Of a stretch of 53,542 bases of DNA, positions 1-6,003 are shown in pieces. The stretch lies in the NCBI GenBank assembly GCA_949293815.1, contig CASFEZ010000012.1, positions 1 through 53,542 on the forward strand, given 5' to 3'. Position 1 is the first letter of the stretch, and each line of letters begins with the position of its first letter. The translations under genes were made by a program, and so were the position numbers. Under the pieces are notes generated by a model. The model worked only from the letters and a program-made list of their open reading frames with translations. It was not told the origin of the DNA and searched no databases. The DNA is from an uncultured Eubacteriales bacterium (GTDB taxonomy: Bacteria; Bacillota; Clostridia; Oscillospirales; Acutalibacteraceae).

Positions 1-590
1 CCTCTTTTATACTTCTTGAGCAACTCTATTAAATCTTGTTGAGCTTGGATTTTAGAGTCAATCGTTTCAAGAAAGCTTGCCACTCTTACTTGCTCTAAAA
101 GAGAAGGAACTGTAATAACATAATCCATTATATCATCAGGAGTTACACGCTTTTGACTATTAGATGAACCAGAAGAACAATTTAGCATATAGTTTGTAAA
201 CCTATCAGTCAAAGCCACATAATTCAAATAGCCGAGACTCATCATGGTCGATGTTAGAGGCACAAACTCGGTTGAAGAAACTGCGTTTTTTTCTGGGTGC
301 TCAACCAACCAAATGCGTTTTTTTCGTACATTGAGTTTATTGATCAGAACACACGGTTTTGACATGATTTTTCTGGCACTATTCATATCCTTTCCTTGAA
401 CTCTTGCTACCTTCCTATTGTTGTCAAAAGCGGGCATACTGTATTCGGCATAAAACTTAGTTGGCGTAGTTCTTGGATCAATCGTTTCTTTTAACTGTTC
501 ACAAGCATTACCAATTTCAAACTTAACCAGCGGCTCATCAAAGCCCGGAAAACGCAGTTTCGGGCGCTTTTCGAGACCGTTACTTGAGGT
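1..590 (-). CDS. hsdS: HsdS fragment: type I restriction-modification specificity subunit, no start codon, runs off the left edge
   Basis: Reading the minus strand from 590 down to 3 gives about 196 codons with no stop. The upstream in-frame stop TAA is at 593-591. The product opens with a conserved-region motif (SNGLEKRPKLRFPGFDEPL), continues as one target-recognition domain (Methylase_S type) and ends in the coiled-coil spacer motif KIQAQQDLIELLKKYKR. HsdS proteins of type I systems bind the DNA target through two such domains and hold the HsdM subunits. Here only one domain is visible before the window edge. There is no ATG near the conserved N-terminal motif; the first Met codon is at 437, well inside the domain. 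The fragment therefore looks like a silent or swapped cassette rather than an independently expressed gene. The recombinase gene divergent from it begins about 55 bp away, which fits an invertible hsdS locus. Family assignment is confident; the silent status is inferred. Confidence 0.8.
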
Positions 591-643
591 TTATAATGCC
601 TTGATTATTCCTCCATCAGATAATGTTCGTGGAGGTGGTCAAT

Positions 644-1591
644 ATGACTAACAATACACAATTCAAGACGTTGCTGAACACTTGGCTAAATCAGAAAAAG
701 CCAATGATCACGCCGTCAACCCATGCCAGCTTCACGCTGATTGCCGAAAATCACTTAATCCCATACTTCGGTAAGCGTAAGATTGGCAATATCACCGAAA
801 CGGACATTCAGAGCTACATTTCGTATCTCTACAATGCCGGTCGGCTGGATAACACGGGAGGGCTAACCGTAAAGACCATACGGGATGTTATCCTCGTTCT
901 CAGGCTTGCAATGGAATATGCCTACAAGGAAAGGGCGATTCCTTTGCTGAACTGGGACTTGATTGAGTACCCAAAAGAGTTGGGCATTAAGAAAGTCAAC
1001 TCGCTCTCCAAAGATCAGGAACAAGCGCTTATTCAGTGCATCTATATGAATTTGAGCAGGAAAACGGCTGGAATTCTAATTGCGCTGTTTACCGGCATTC
1101 GAATTGGTGAACTTTGTGGACTCCAGATGAAGGATATTTCCCTTGCGGAGAAAACGATCAATATCAACAAGACTGTCCAGCGCATCTATGACAAGCGAAA
1201 GGGATCGTCCTATCTCCATATAGGGCCGCCGAAAACAAAGACATCCGCAAGAATAATTCCGGTTCCGTCACTACTCATGAACATTATCAAGAAGTTTTAT
1301 ACGGAGAATCCGAATCACTACTTCCTGACAGGTAAGACAAAACCGACTGAGCCTCGTACATACCGACAGTTTTTCGCTCGTTTTCTCAAGCGTAATGGAC
1401 TGCAAAAGGTAAAGTTTCATGAGATCAGGCACACTTTCGCAGTACGGGCAATCGAGATACCGGAGTTCGACATCAAATCGCTCTCCGAAATCCTTGGTCA
1501 CAAGAATGTGTCTTTTACTTTGAATGTCTATGGAAGTGCAAATCTCCAACAGAAAGTGAAGTGCATGAATCTTCTTAACGATTTATTATAA
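644..1591 (+). CDS. Tyrosine recombinase/integrase (probable hsdS invertase)
   Basis: Protein of 315 aa. The start at 644 is chosen because GGAGGTGG lies 6-8 bases upstream; the longer frame from 623 has no such site. Residues 1-100 form the SAM-like core-binding domain and about 125-310 the catalytic domain. The catalytic set is visible: Arg in FTGIRIGELCGLQ, Lys in GPPKTKTS, HxxR in HEIRHTFAVR, His in ILGHKNV and the nucleophile Tyr in TLNVYGSAN. It breaks and rejoins DNA at short inverted or direct sites. It is encoded head to head with a startless hsdS fragment, the arrangement seen where a recombinase shuffles specificity domains (phase-variable type I systems). The alternative is an integrase of an ICE, since an excisionase-like gene lies 0.8 kb downstream. 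A Rho-independent terminator follows. Confidence 0.92.
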   Translation: MTNNTQFKTLLNTWLNQKKPMITPSTHASFTLIAENHLIPYFGKRKIGNITETDIQSYISYLYNAGRLDNTGGLTVKTIRDVILVLRLAMEYAYKERAIPLLNWDLIEYPKELGIKKVNSLSKDQEQALIQCIYMNLSRKTAGILIALFTGIRIGELCGLQMKDISLAEKTININKTVQRIYDKRKGSSYLHIGPPKTKTSARIIPVPSLLMNIIKKFYTENPNHYFLTGKTKPTEPRTYRQFFARFLKRNGLQKVKFHEIRHTFAVRAIEIPEFDIKSLSEILGHKNVSFTLNVYGSANLQQKVKCMNLLNDLL

Positions 1592-1628
1592 ACAAGCCGT
1601 GTTGTTGTTTTCTTCAAAATACAAAAAC

Positions 1629-1658
1629 GCCCGCCATATCCGGCGGGCAAATTTTTTT
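1629..1658 (+). terminator. Rho-independent terminator after the recombinase
   Basis: Perfect 7-bp stem GCCCGCC / GGCGGGC (1629-1635 and 1642-1648) with a 6-nt loop, followed by AAATTTTTTTG. It lies 38 bp after the recombinase stop codon. Confidence 0.85.
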
Positions 1659-1690
1659 GCCTTTTTTCGGGATTACTATCCCCAAATGCC

Positions 1691-2211
1691 CTCTCCCATT
1701 GGGAACAAGTGAGGGGATGTTTTTGAGATAAACAGTCTTTTCAAAAAAATTTTCCTGTTTTTTCTGAAAAACAGGTTGCGTTTTGGCGTTTCAATTCCAA
1801 ATGAGTGAAGGGATAAAAAATTTTCGGATTAAGGGTGTGCATTTGGCCGTTCTCAGTGGGAATGAGTGAAGGGACTTTTTCTGGCAAGCAAAATAAAGCA
1901 CCTGCAACCGAAAAAAATATTTTCTCATTTTTCTGTGAAATAGGGTGTCATTTGGCTTTGTAATTCCAAATAAGTGAAGGGTAAATTTTTTCTTAAAAAA
2001 TTTTTCGAGAAAAAATCCGGAAATGGGTGTGCATTTCGGCACCCTTTGTCCAAATGAGTGAAGGGGTTCTTTGCAAAACAAAAAAATTTTCAAAAACACC
2101 CGATAATTTTGCTCTTCCCAGTGGGAACAAGTGAAAGGACTTTTCAAATTCTCAAATATTTTCTGATTTAGACTTGCCACTTGCCGCTTCTCAGTGGGAA
2201 TAAGTGAAAGA
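1691..2211. repeat. Array of seven imperfect about 35-nt repeats separated by A/T-tract spacers
   Basis: The longest gene-free stretch of the island (1592-2410) is dominated by seven related units. Each ends in a core of the form GTGAAGGG, at 1709, 1805, 1866, 1974, 2058, 2131 and 2203. Most are preceded by GGGAAYRA or TTCCAAAT, and further upstream by a CATTTGGC-like block. Two subtypes occur: AGTGGGAAnnAGTGA (units 1, 3, 6, 7) and TCCAAATnAGTGA (units 2, 4, 5). Spacing is irregular: 96, 61, 108, 84, 73 and 72 bp. Six of the seven spacers contain an A-tract running into a T-tract (near 1743, 1815, 1911, 1995, 2080, 2154). Unit 1 is followed by a CCTGTTTTT/AAAAACAGG hairpin. This resembles iterons or recombinase-arm/accessory-protein binding sites rather than a CRISPR array, because repeats diverge and spacers are low-complexity. 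Function is unknown. Confidence 0.75.
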
Positions 2212-2335
2212 CCTTCTTACTGTACCTTGAAAATTGAATAACGATCCGAATGGGATATGACTTTGCGATGACAGGAGCGAAGCGACGCCGCTTGACGGGG
2301 GCAGGGATAGAAAAAAGGGTTCGGAAAAACACATC

Positions 2336-2373
2336 AGATATCGGAAGGCACTATGATCCTCACGCCGATATCT
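2336..2373. other. Inverted repeat in the leader of the excisionase-like gene
   Basis: Arms AGATATCGG (2336-2344) and CCGATATCT (2365-2373) are perfectly complementary across a 20-nt loop, ending 38 bp before the start of the HTH gene. It could be an RNA hairpin controlling translation or a binding site for the HTH protein. The rest of 2212-2335 holds a GC-rich segment (around 2265-2310) with no gene that I can recognise. Confidence 0.55.
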
Positions 2374-2410
2374 GCCTTACATAGCCATAAAAAAGGAGGA
2401 TTGAAGCGCT

Positions 2411-2704
2411 ATGAAAAAATCGGAGCTCAAAGAGCTTTATCAGATGATGTTCCCGGAATATCCGGACATCGTGACTGTCCGGCAGCTTCGGGAAATGCTG
2501 GGCATCAGCCGACAGCTTGCTTATGACCTCATCAATGGTGGTGAATTGCAGGCGATCAAAATCGGCAATAGTTTCAAAATCCCGAAAGTCAGTGTCATCA
2601 ATTATTTCCCAAAAAGCTACACGAACAAGCAGGTCTGCGATACGGTTTTGAAGCTGTTGGAGCAATGGCAGCGCAGATGGGAACGTGACAGGGACGCAAG
2701 ATAA
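2411..2704 (+). CDS. Small helix-turn-helix protein, excisionase (Xis)-like
   Basis: Protein of 97 aa with a strong AGGAGG site 11 bases before ATG. Residues about 20-65 (VTVRQLREMLGISRQLAYDL ... KIGNSFKIPK) match the winged-HTH excisionase/MerR-type domain that reads DNA next to recombination sites. The C-terminal 30 residues are charged and helical. Proteins of this kind direct the integrase toward excision or act as small regulators in conjugative elements of Firmicutes. It lies between the repeat array and the convergent regulator genes, and its last 88 bases overlap the end of the ribbon-helix-helix frame on the other strand. Being an Xis for the 644-1591 recombinase is inference; a plain transcription factor role is equally possible. 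Confidence 0.8.
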   Translation: MKKSELKELYQMMFPEYPDIVTVRQLREMLGISRQLAYDLINGGELQAIKIGNSFKIPKVSVINYFPKSYTNKQVCDTVLKLLEQWQRRWERDRDAR

Positions 2705-2916
2705 AAATAGCGGGCAATCCGTTCGATTGCCCGTCCGAAAAGTTTATGATTGATTTCAATTTTACCGTTTGCCGCTTCATATTCGGCAACGCGTTTTTTC
2801 AGATATTGCTCAATTTCCTTGTTCGCTAAGCGACCTTCCGATTCCGCAATGTAACGAAACTTTTGAAAAAGCAGCCGATCGACACGCAATGTATACCGCA
2901 ATAATTTATCGTCCAT
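2617..2916 (-). CDS. Small ribbon-helix-helix-like DNA-binding protein
   Basis: Protein of 99 aa starting at the ATG at 2916-2914. GGAG lies about 10 bases upstream; the 19 extra residues of the longer frame lack a better site. Residues 3-50 (LLRYTLRVDRLLFQKFRYIA followed by a second charged helix, EIEQYLKKRVAEYE) have the strand-helix-helix pattern of Arc-type repressors and of partner proteins in mobile elements. It sits 22 bp downstream of the Xre repressor gene, so the two are probably cotranscribed. The C-terminal 30 residues, rich in Cys and Ser, overlap the excisionase-like gene antisense and may not be conserved. The fold assignment is by pattern only. Confidence 0.6.
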   Translation of the reverse strand: MDDKLLRYTLRVDRLLFQKFRYIAESEGRLANKEIEQYLKKRVAEYEAANGKIEINHKLFGRAIERIARYFYLASLSRSHLRCHCSNSFKTVSQTCLFV

Positions 2917-2938
2917 TCTGTTTTTCTCCAAAAACATA

Positions 2939-3181
2939 TTATTCCCGTCCGAATAGATAGTCGAGGGAAACATTTAAAACCTTTGAGATGGCGTCGATCT
3001 CGATGTCTGTAATCGCTCGTTGACCATTTTCAATGCGGGAAATAGAACCGCGACAGGTGTAAACGGCAAGCAGTTCTAATTTTTCGGATAACTGCTTCTG
3101 GCTCAAACCCGCCTTTGTTCTTGCCTCTTTTACCCTTGCGCCGATTATATTTAATTTCTCAGAATCAAGTATTCGTTTCAT
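2939..3181 (-). CDS. Cro/C1-type (Xre) repressor
   Basis: Protein of 80 aa that is almost entirely one HTH_3 domain: ARVKEARTKAGLSQKQLSEK, then GSISRIENGQRAITDIEIDAI and the closing VLNVSLDYLFG. These are the classic helix-turn-helix and Xre tail motifs. It is transcribed away from the SLOG gene, and the 97-bp intergenic space carries a 20-bp perfect palindrome and a matching half-site. This implies that it represses itself and its divergent neighbour. An insertion of about five residues in the turn region (ELLAVYTC) is slightly unusual. It is likely a control gene of the mobile element. Confidence 0.88.
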   Translation of the reverse strand: MKRILDSEKLNIIGARVKEARTKAGLSQKQLSEKLELLAVYTCRGSISRIENGQRAITDIEIDAISKVLNVSLDYLFGRE

Positions 3182-3198
3182 AATAACACCTTGATGTC

Positions 3199-3226
3199 TT
3201 GAATTAGGACATTTTTAGTGTATACT
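3199..3226 (+). promoter_or_regulatory. Sigma-A-type promoter of the SLOG gene
   Basis: TTGAAT at 3199-3204, a 16-bp spacer and TATACT at 3221-3226. The spacer contains TAGGACAT, identical to half of the downstream palindrome, so a repressor bound there would block the promoter. Confidence 0.6.
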
Positions 3227-3241
3227 AATAATCATGAAAAT

Positions 3242-3261
3242 ATGTCCTACTAGTAGGACAT
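3242..3261. promoter_or_regulatory. 20-bp perfect palindromic operator
   Basis: ATGTCCTACTAGTAGGACAT is a perfect palindrome located between the promoter and the ribosome binding site of the SLOG gene. A half-site TAGGACAT recurs at 3205-3212. The likely ligand is the divergent Xre repressor (2939-3181). Confidence 0.75.
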
Positions 3262-3278
3262 GTAAGGAGTAGTTTATT

Positions 3279-3674
3279 ATGAAAGTTGCAATCGTCGGCT
3301 CAAGAAATTTAACGGCAGAAAACTTGGGACAGTATCTGCCCGAAGAAACCACAGAGATCGTGTCCGGCGGGGCGAAAGGGATCGACACCTGTGCGCGAGA
3401 ATATGCTCTCGCAAACGAGCTAAAGCTTACCGAGTTTCTGCCGGAATATCAAAGATACGGCAAAGGTGCGCCGCTCAAGCGGAATTTACAGATCATCAAC
3501 TATGCCGATTTGGTCCTTGCGTTTCGGGACGGGAAATCCAGAGGAACAAACTATGTGATTGCTGCATGCAAAAAGAGGAATAAACAAGTGCAGGTGTTCC
3601 TTTTGCCGTCTTGTGATAATAGAAACAAAGAAAAAAGCCCTTTCCGTGATGTAGAAAAGGACTGTAAAAAATAA
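3279..3674 (+). CDS. SLOG-domain (YspA/DprA-like Rossmann) protein
   Basis: Protein of 131 aa; AAGGAG lies 9 bases upstream of ATG. It begins with KVAIVGSRN, followed by IVSGGAKGIDTCAREYA and GRPLKRN-like GAPLKRNLQIINYADLVLAF, and later GKSRGTNYVI. These are the nucleotide-binding signatures of the SLOG superfamily shared with DprA and LOG proteins. SLOG domains bind nucleotide-derived ligands or modified DNA ends, and some members act as sensors in anti-phage or toxin systems. This single-domain form is common in conjugative elements of Firmicutes and its exact role is not known. Expression is probably controlled by the divergent Xre repressor through the palindrome upstream. The last 25 residues are polar and low-complexity. 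Confidence 0.85.
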   Translation: MKVAIVGSRNLTAENLGQYLPEETTEIVSGGAKGIDTCAREYALANELKLTEFLPEYQRYGKGAPLKRNLQIINYADLVLAFRDGKSRGTNYVIAACKKRNKQVQVFLLPSCDNRNKEKSPFRDVEKDCKK

Positions 3675-3726
3675 AGTGAAAATCAGAATCTGATAGAACC
3701 GTATCTCATAGGGGCAGGAGAGCAGT

Positions 3727-3759
3727 ATGATAATTGGAAGTGTAAATATAGGGAATTGA
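3727..3759 (+). pseudogene. Truncated reading frame with intact ribosome binding site
   Basis: GGCAGGAGAGCAGT precedes an ATG at 3727 that opens only ten codons (MIIGSVNIGN) before TGA. A strong start signal on such a short frame, 25 bp before the tRNA terminator, suggests that the 5' end of a lost gene survives at the element-chromosome junction. A leader peptide is an alternative. Confidence 0.35.
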
Positions 3760-3780
3760 GATAACAGGGACTCCTTTCAA

Positions 3781-3820
3781 GAAAAACCCGTCGCAAGCGA
3801 CATACAGCTTGCGGCGGGTT
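3781..3820 (-). terminator. Terminator of tRNA-Ser
   Basis: On the minus strand the arms AACCCGCCGCAAGC and GCTTGCGACGGGTT (3820-3807 and 3798-3785) pair over 14 positions with one G-T pair, followed by TTTTTCTT. It begins immediately after the encoded CCA end. Confidence 0.9.
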
Positions 3821-3908
3821 TGGCGGAGAGTTAGGGATTCGAACCCTAGAAGCCTTTCGGCTTACAGCATTTCGAGTGCTGCACCTTCGACCACTCGGAC
3901 AACTCTCC
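3821..3908 (-). tRNA. tRNA-Ser (anticodon CGA)
   Basis: On the minus strand GGAGAGTTGTCCGAGTGGTC starts a complete class II tRNA of 88 nt. It has a 7-bp acceptor stem closed with CTCTCC, an anticodon stem CAGCA/TGCTG around the loop CTCGAAA (anticodon CGA, reading UCG), the long variable arm typical of serine tRNAs (AAGCCGAAAGGCTT), the T-loop GGTTCGAATCC and an encoded 3' CCA. The left island begins beyond its 3' end, so it is a plausible integration target. Confidence 0.95.
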
Positions 3909-3941
3909 GTATGGATTTAGCTCTGTGGCGGGGGCTTGTAT

Positions 3942-3970
3942 TGCATAAGGCAGATACTTTTTGCATACAA
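3942..3970 (-). promoter_or_regulatory. Possible tRNA-Ser promoter
   Basis: On the minus strand TTGTAT (3970-3965) and TATGCA (3947-3942) are separated by 17 bp, about 34 bp upstream of the tRNA 5' end. The hexamers match the consensus only moderately. Confidence 0.35.
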
Positions 3971-4127
3971 TACCAATCGATATTGACCCGCCGTAAAACA
4001 GTTTTGTGGTTGACTTAGTTATTTTAGCAAACACTGCTTGTTTTGTCAAGGGAAGAATCGGGACTTTCCGGTGGATTCTTTGATATTTACCGAGCGGTGC
4101 GGTGATTTTTCGGAAGGAGCGAATGGT

Positions 4128-5960
4128 ATGTGCGGAATTATCGGATATTGCGGTCAGGAGCAGGCGCCGGCGCTTTTGCTGCGGGGGCTGAAGGATTTGG
4201 AGTATCGGGGGTATGATTCCGCCGGACTTTCTGTTTTTGCGCCGACCGGTCTGCAAATTGTAAAAACAGCGGGCCGGGTGGCGGATGTAGAGGAGAAGTG
4301 GGACAGGCAAAAACCAAAGGGTGATATATTTTGCGGTATCGGTCATACCCGCTGGGCGACCCATGGCGCGCCGACGGAACGCAATGCCCATCCGCACCGA
4401 GCCGGGCAGGTTTGCATTGTGCATAACGGCATTATCGAAAACGCAGATTCCCTGCGGGCAGAGTTTGCCGCCAAGGGGTACCCGCTGCTTTCGGATACCG
4501 ATTCGGAAATTCTGGCAGTGCTGCTGGACGCCGCCTATGCCCGCACCGGAGAAGCGCTGAGCGCCATTCGCTATGCCAGAAGCCGGGTGGTGGGCTCCTA
4601 TGCCTGCGCGGCGCTGTTTTCTGACCAGCGGGATGTGGTCTATGCGTTTCGCAAAGACAGCCCGCTGATTGCCGCGAAAACGCAGATTGGTAATTTCCTT
4701 GCCTCTGACTTTTTTGCGGTCAGCCGATACGGCGACCGGTATATGATACCCGAAGAAGACGAGGTTGTTGTTCTGACAAAAGAGGAACTGCTGATTTGCA
4801 AAGAAAACGGCGAGCGGGTGGTAAAGCCGGTCTATACGGTGCAGCCGGACAGCCGGGATACCGGCAAGGGAATATTTGAGCATTATATGCTGAAGGAAAT
4901 TTTTGACGCGCCCGACGCCGTGCGGAAAACCTGCGAGGCCTATATGCGGGACGGATTACCGGATTTTCAGGCGTTTGATACGCAAAATCTGCGTTTTCAG
5001 GCCTCACGCATCGGCATTGTCGCCTGCGGAACGGCTTTGAACGCCGGGAAATTGGGGCGGTACTTTTTTGAAACCTTTGCCGGACTTCCGGTGTTTTGTG
5101 AAATTGCTTCGGAATTTCGCTATTATACGCCGCCGCTTTTGCCTGGGGATTTGCTGATTTTTATCACCCAATCCGGCGAAACCGCCGACACCCTTGCCGC
5201 CATGCGGGAGGCAAAAAAACAGGGCGTTCCCACTTTGGCGGTGGTAAATACGCCGAATTCCGCCGCCGCCCGGGAAGCGGACTGCGTGTTATATACCCAT
5301 GCGGGTACGGAAACCGCCGTTGCCAGCACCAAAGCGTATATTGCCCAGACCGCGCTGCTTTATATGCTTGCTAATGAAATTGCTGCCCGAAAGGGGCGGC
5401 TGACGCAGGCTGCGGTGCGGGAAAATATGCGGCAGCTGGACAGCCGGCTGCCGGTGGGAATGGCGAATATATTGGCAGACTGCGGCACCATTCAGGCGCT
5501 CAGCGATGTCTACTGCGCCGATAACGCCAGCTGCTTCTTCATCGGTCGGGGCGCTGACTATGATTTGGCAGAGGAGAGCGCGCTGAAGCTCAAGGAGGTT
5601 TCGTACATCCACTGCGAAGCCTATGCGGCGGGTGAGCTCAAGCACGGCACCATTGCGCTGATTGCGCCGCATGTGCCGGTGGTTGCCATTGCATCGGGCG
5701 AGCGAACCTATGAAAAAACGGTCAGCAACCTGCGAGAAGTGCGCGCCCGGGGCGCGCGGGTGCTTCTGGTGACCGACCGTAATCCGTCGGCGGAGCTGGC
5801 GACCATTGCCGATGATGTATATACGATTCCTTTGCGCGGCGATTTGTTCGCGCTCTGTGCCGCTGTGTTTTTTCAGCTGTTTGCTTATTACGGTGCGCTG
5901 CGGCGGGGTTGTGATGTAGATAAACCGAGGAACCTGGCAAAATCTGTAACGGTGGAATAA
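4128..5960 (+). CDS. glmS: Glutamine-fructose-6-phosphate aminotransferase (isomerizing)
   Basis: Protein of 610 aa making glucosamine-6-phosphate from fructose-6-phosphate and glutamine, the entry step to UDP-GlcNAc and peptidoglycan. The start at 4128 places the nucleophile Cys directly after Met (MCGIIGYCG), as required after Met removal, and has AAGGAG 8 bases upstream. The glutaminase (class II amidotransferase) domain covers about 2-220 with the GHTRWATHG and HNGIIEN loops. Two SIS sugar-isomerase domains follow: ITQSGETADT, STKAYIAQ, and EVSYIHCEAYAAGELKHGT. The C-terminal DKPRNLAKSVTVE is the family ending. Length matches the family. The 220-bp upstream region shows no recognisable glmS ribozyme, unlike many Gram-positive glmS genes. 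Confidence 0.97.
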   Translation: MCGIIGYCGQEQAPALLLRGLKDLEYRGYDSAGLSVFAPTGLQIVKTAGRVADVEEKWDRQKPKGDIFCGIGHTRWATHGAPTERNAHPHRAGQVCIVHNGIIENADSLRAEFAAKGYPLLSDTDSEILAVLLDAAYARTGEALSAIRYARSRVVGSYACAALFSDQRDVVYAFRKDSPLIAAKTQIGNFLASDFFAVSRYGDRYMIPEEDEVVVLTKEELLICKENGERVVKPVYTVQPDSRDTGKGIFEHYMLKEIFDAPDAVRKTCEAYMRDGLPDFQAFDTQNLRFQASRIGIVACGTALNAGKLGRYFFETFAGLPVFCEIASEFRYYTPPLLPGDLLIFITQSGETADTLAAMREAKKQGVPTLAVVNTPNSAAAREADCVLYTHAGTETAVASTKAYIAQTALLYMLANEIAARKGRLTQAAVRENMRQLDSRLPVGMANILADCGTIQALSDVYCADNASCFFIGRGADYDLAEESALKLKEVSYIHCEAYAAGELKHGTIALIAPHVPVVAIASGERTYEKTVSNLREVRARGARVLLVTDRNPSAELATIADDVYTIPLRGDLFALCAAVFFQLFAYYGALRRGCDVDKPRNLAKSVTVE

Positions 5961-5965
5961 AAAAT

Positions 5966-6000
5966 GCGGAAACGCCGTTCGGGGCGTTTCCGCGTTTTTT
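5966..6000 (+). terminator. Terminator of glmS
   Basis: Eleven-base-pair stem GCGGAAACGCC / GGCGTTTCCGC (5966-5976, 5983-5993) followed by GTTTTTTT. It can also serve the convergent dockerin gene, whose stop is at 6004. Confidence 0.9.
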
Positions 6001-6003
6001 TAT

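Larger units (their letters stand above)
623..3760. mobile_element. Mobile/defence island next to tRNA-Ser (limits uncertain)
   Basis: This stretch combines a tyrosine recombinase, an iteron-like repeat array, an excisionase-like HTH protein, a ribbon-helix-helix protein, a Cro/C1-type repressor and a SLOG protein. No housekeeping gene is present and the DNA is visibly more AT-rich than the region from 4 kb on. It stops just before the terminator and 3' end of a tRNA-Ser gene, a common integration neighbourhood. No direct repeat marking att ends could be identified by eye, the left boundary lies outside the window, and no relaxase or type IV secretion gene is visible. It may be the remnant or one end of an integrative element. 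Confidence 0.5.

Noticed and set aside
1791-2180. 129-aa minus-strand frame across the repeat array
   Set aside because: It lies entirely within the repeats and has no ribosome binding site; its residues are repeats of PFTCSHW and LHSF type produced by the repeat units.
1691-2211. CRISPR array
   Set aside because: The repeats differ from one another at many positions, the spacers are 30-70 bp low-complexity A/T runs, spacing is irregular and there are no cas genes.
3809-4018. 69-aa plus-strand frame reading RDSNPRSLSAYSISSAAPST
   Set aside because: This is the well-known spurious translation of the antisense strand of a tRNA-Ser gene; it is explained by the tRNA at 3821-3908.
3909-4127. glmS ribozyme upstream of glmS
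   Set aside because: The conserved ribozyme core and its cleavage-site context are not recognisable in the 220 bp before the gene, and no clear promoter with good spacing could be placed.
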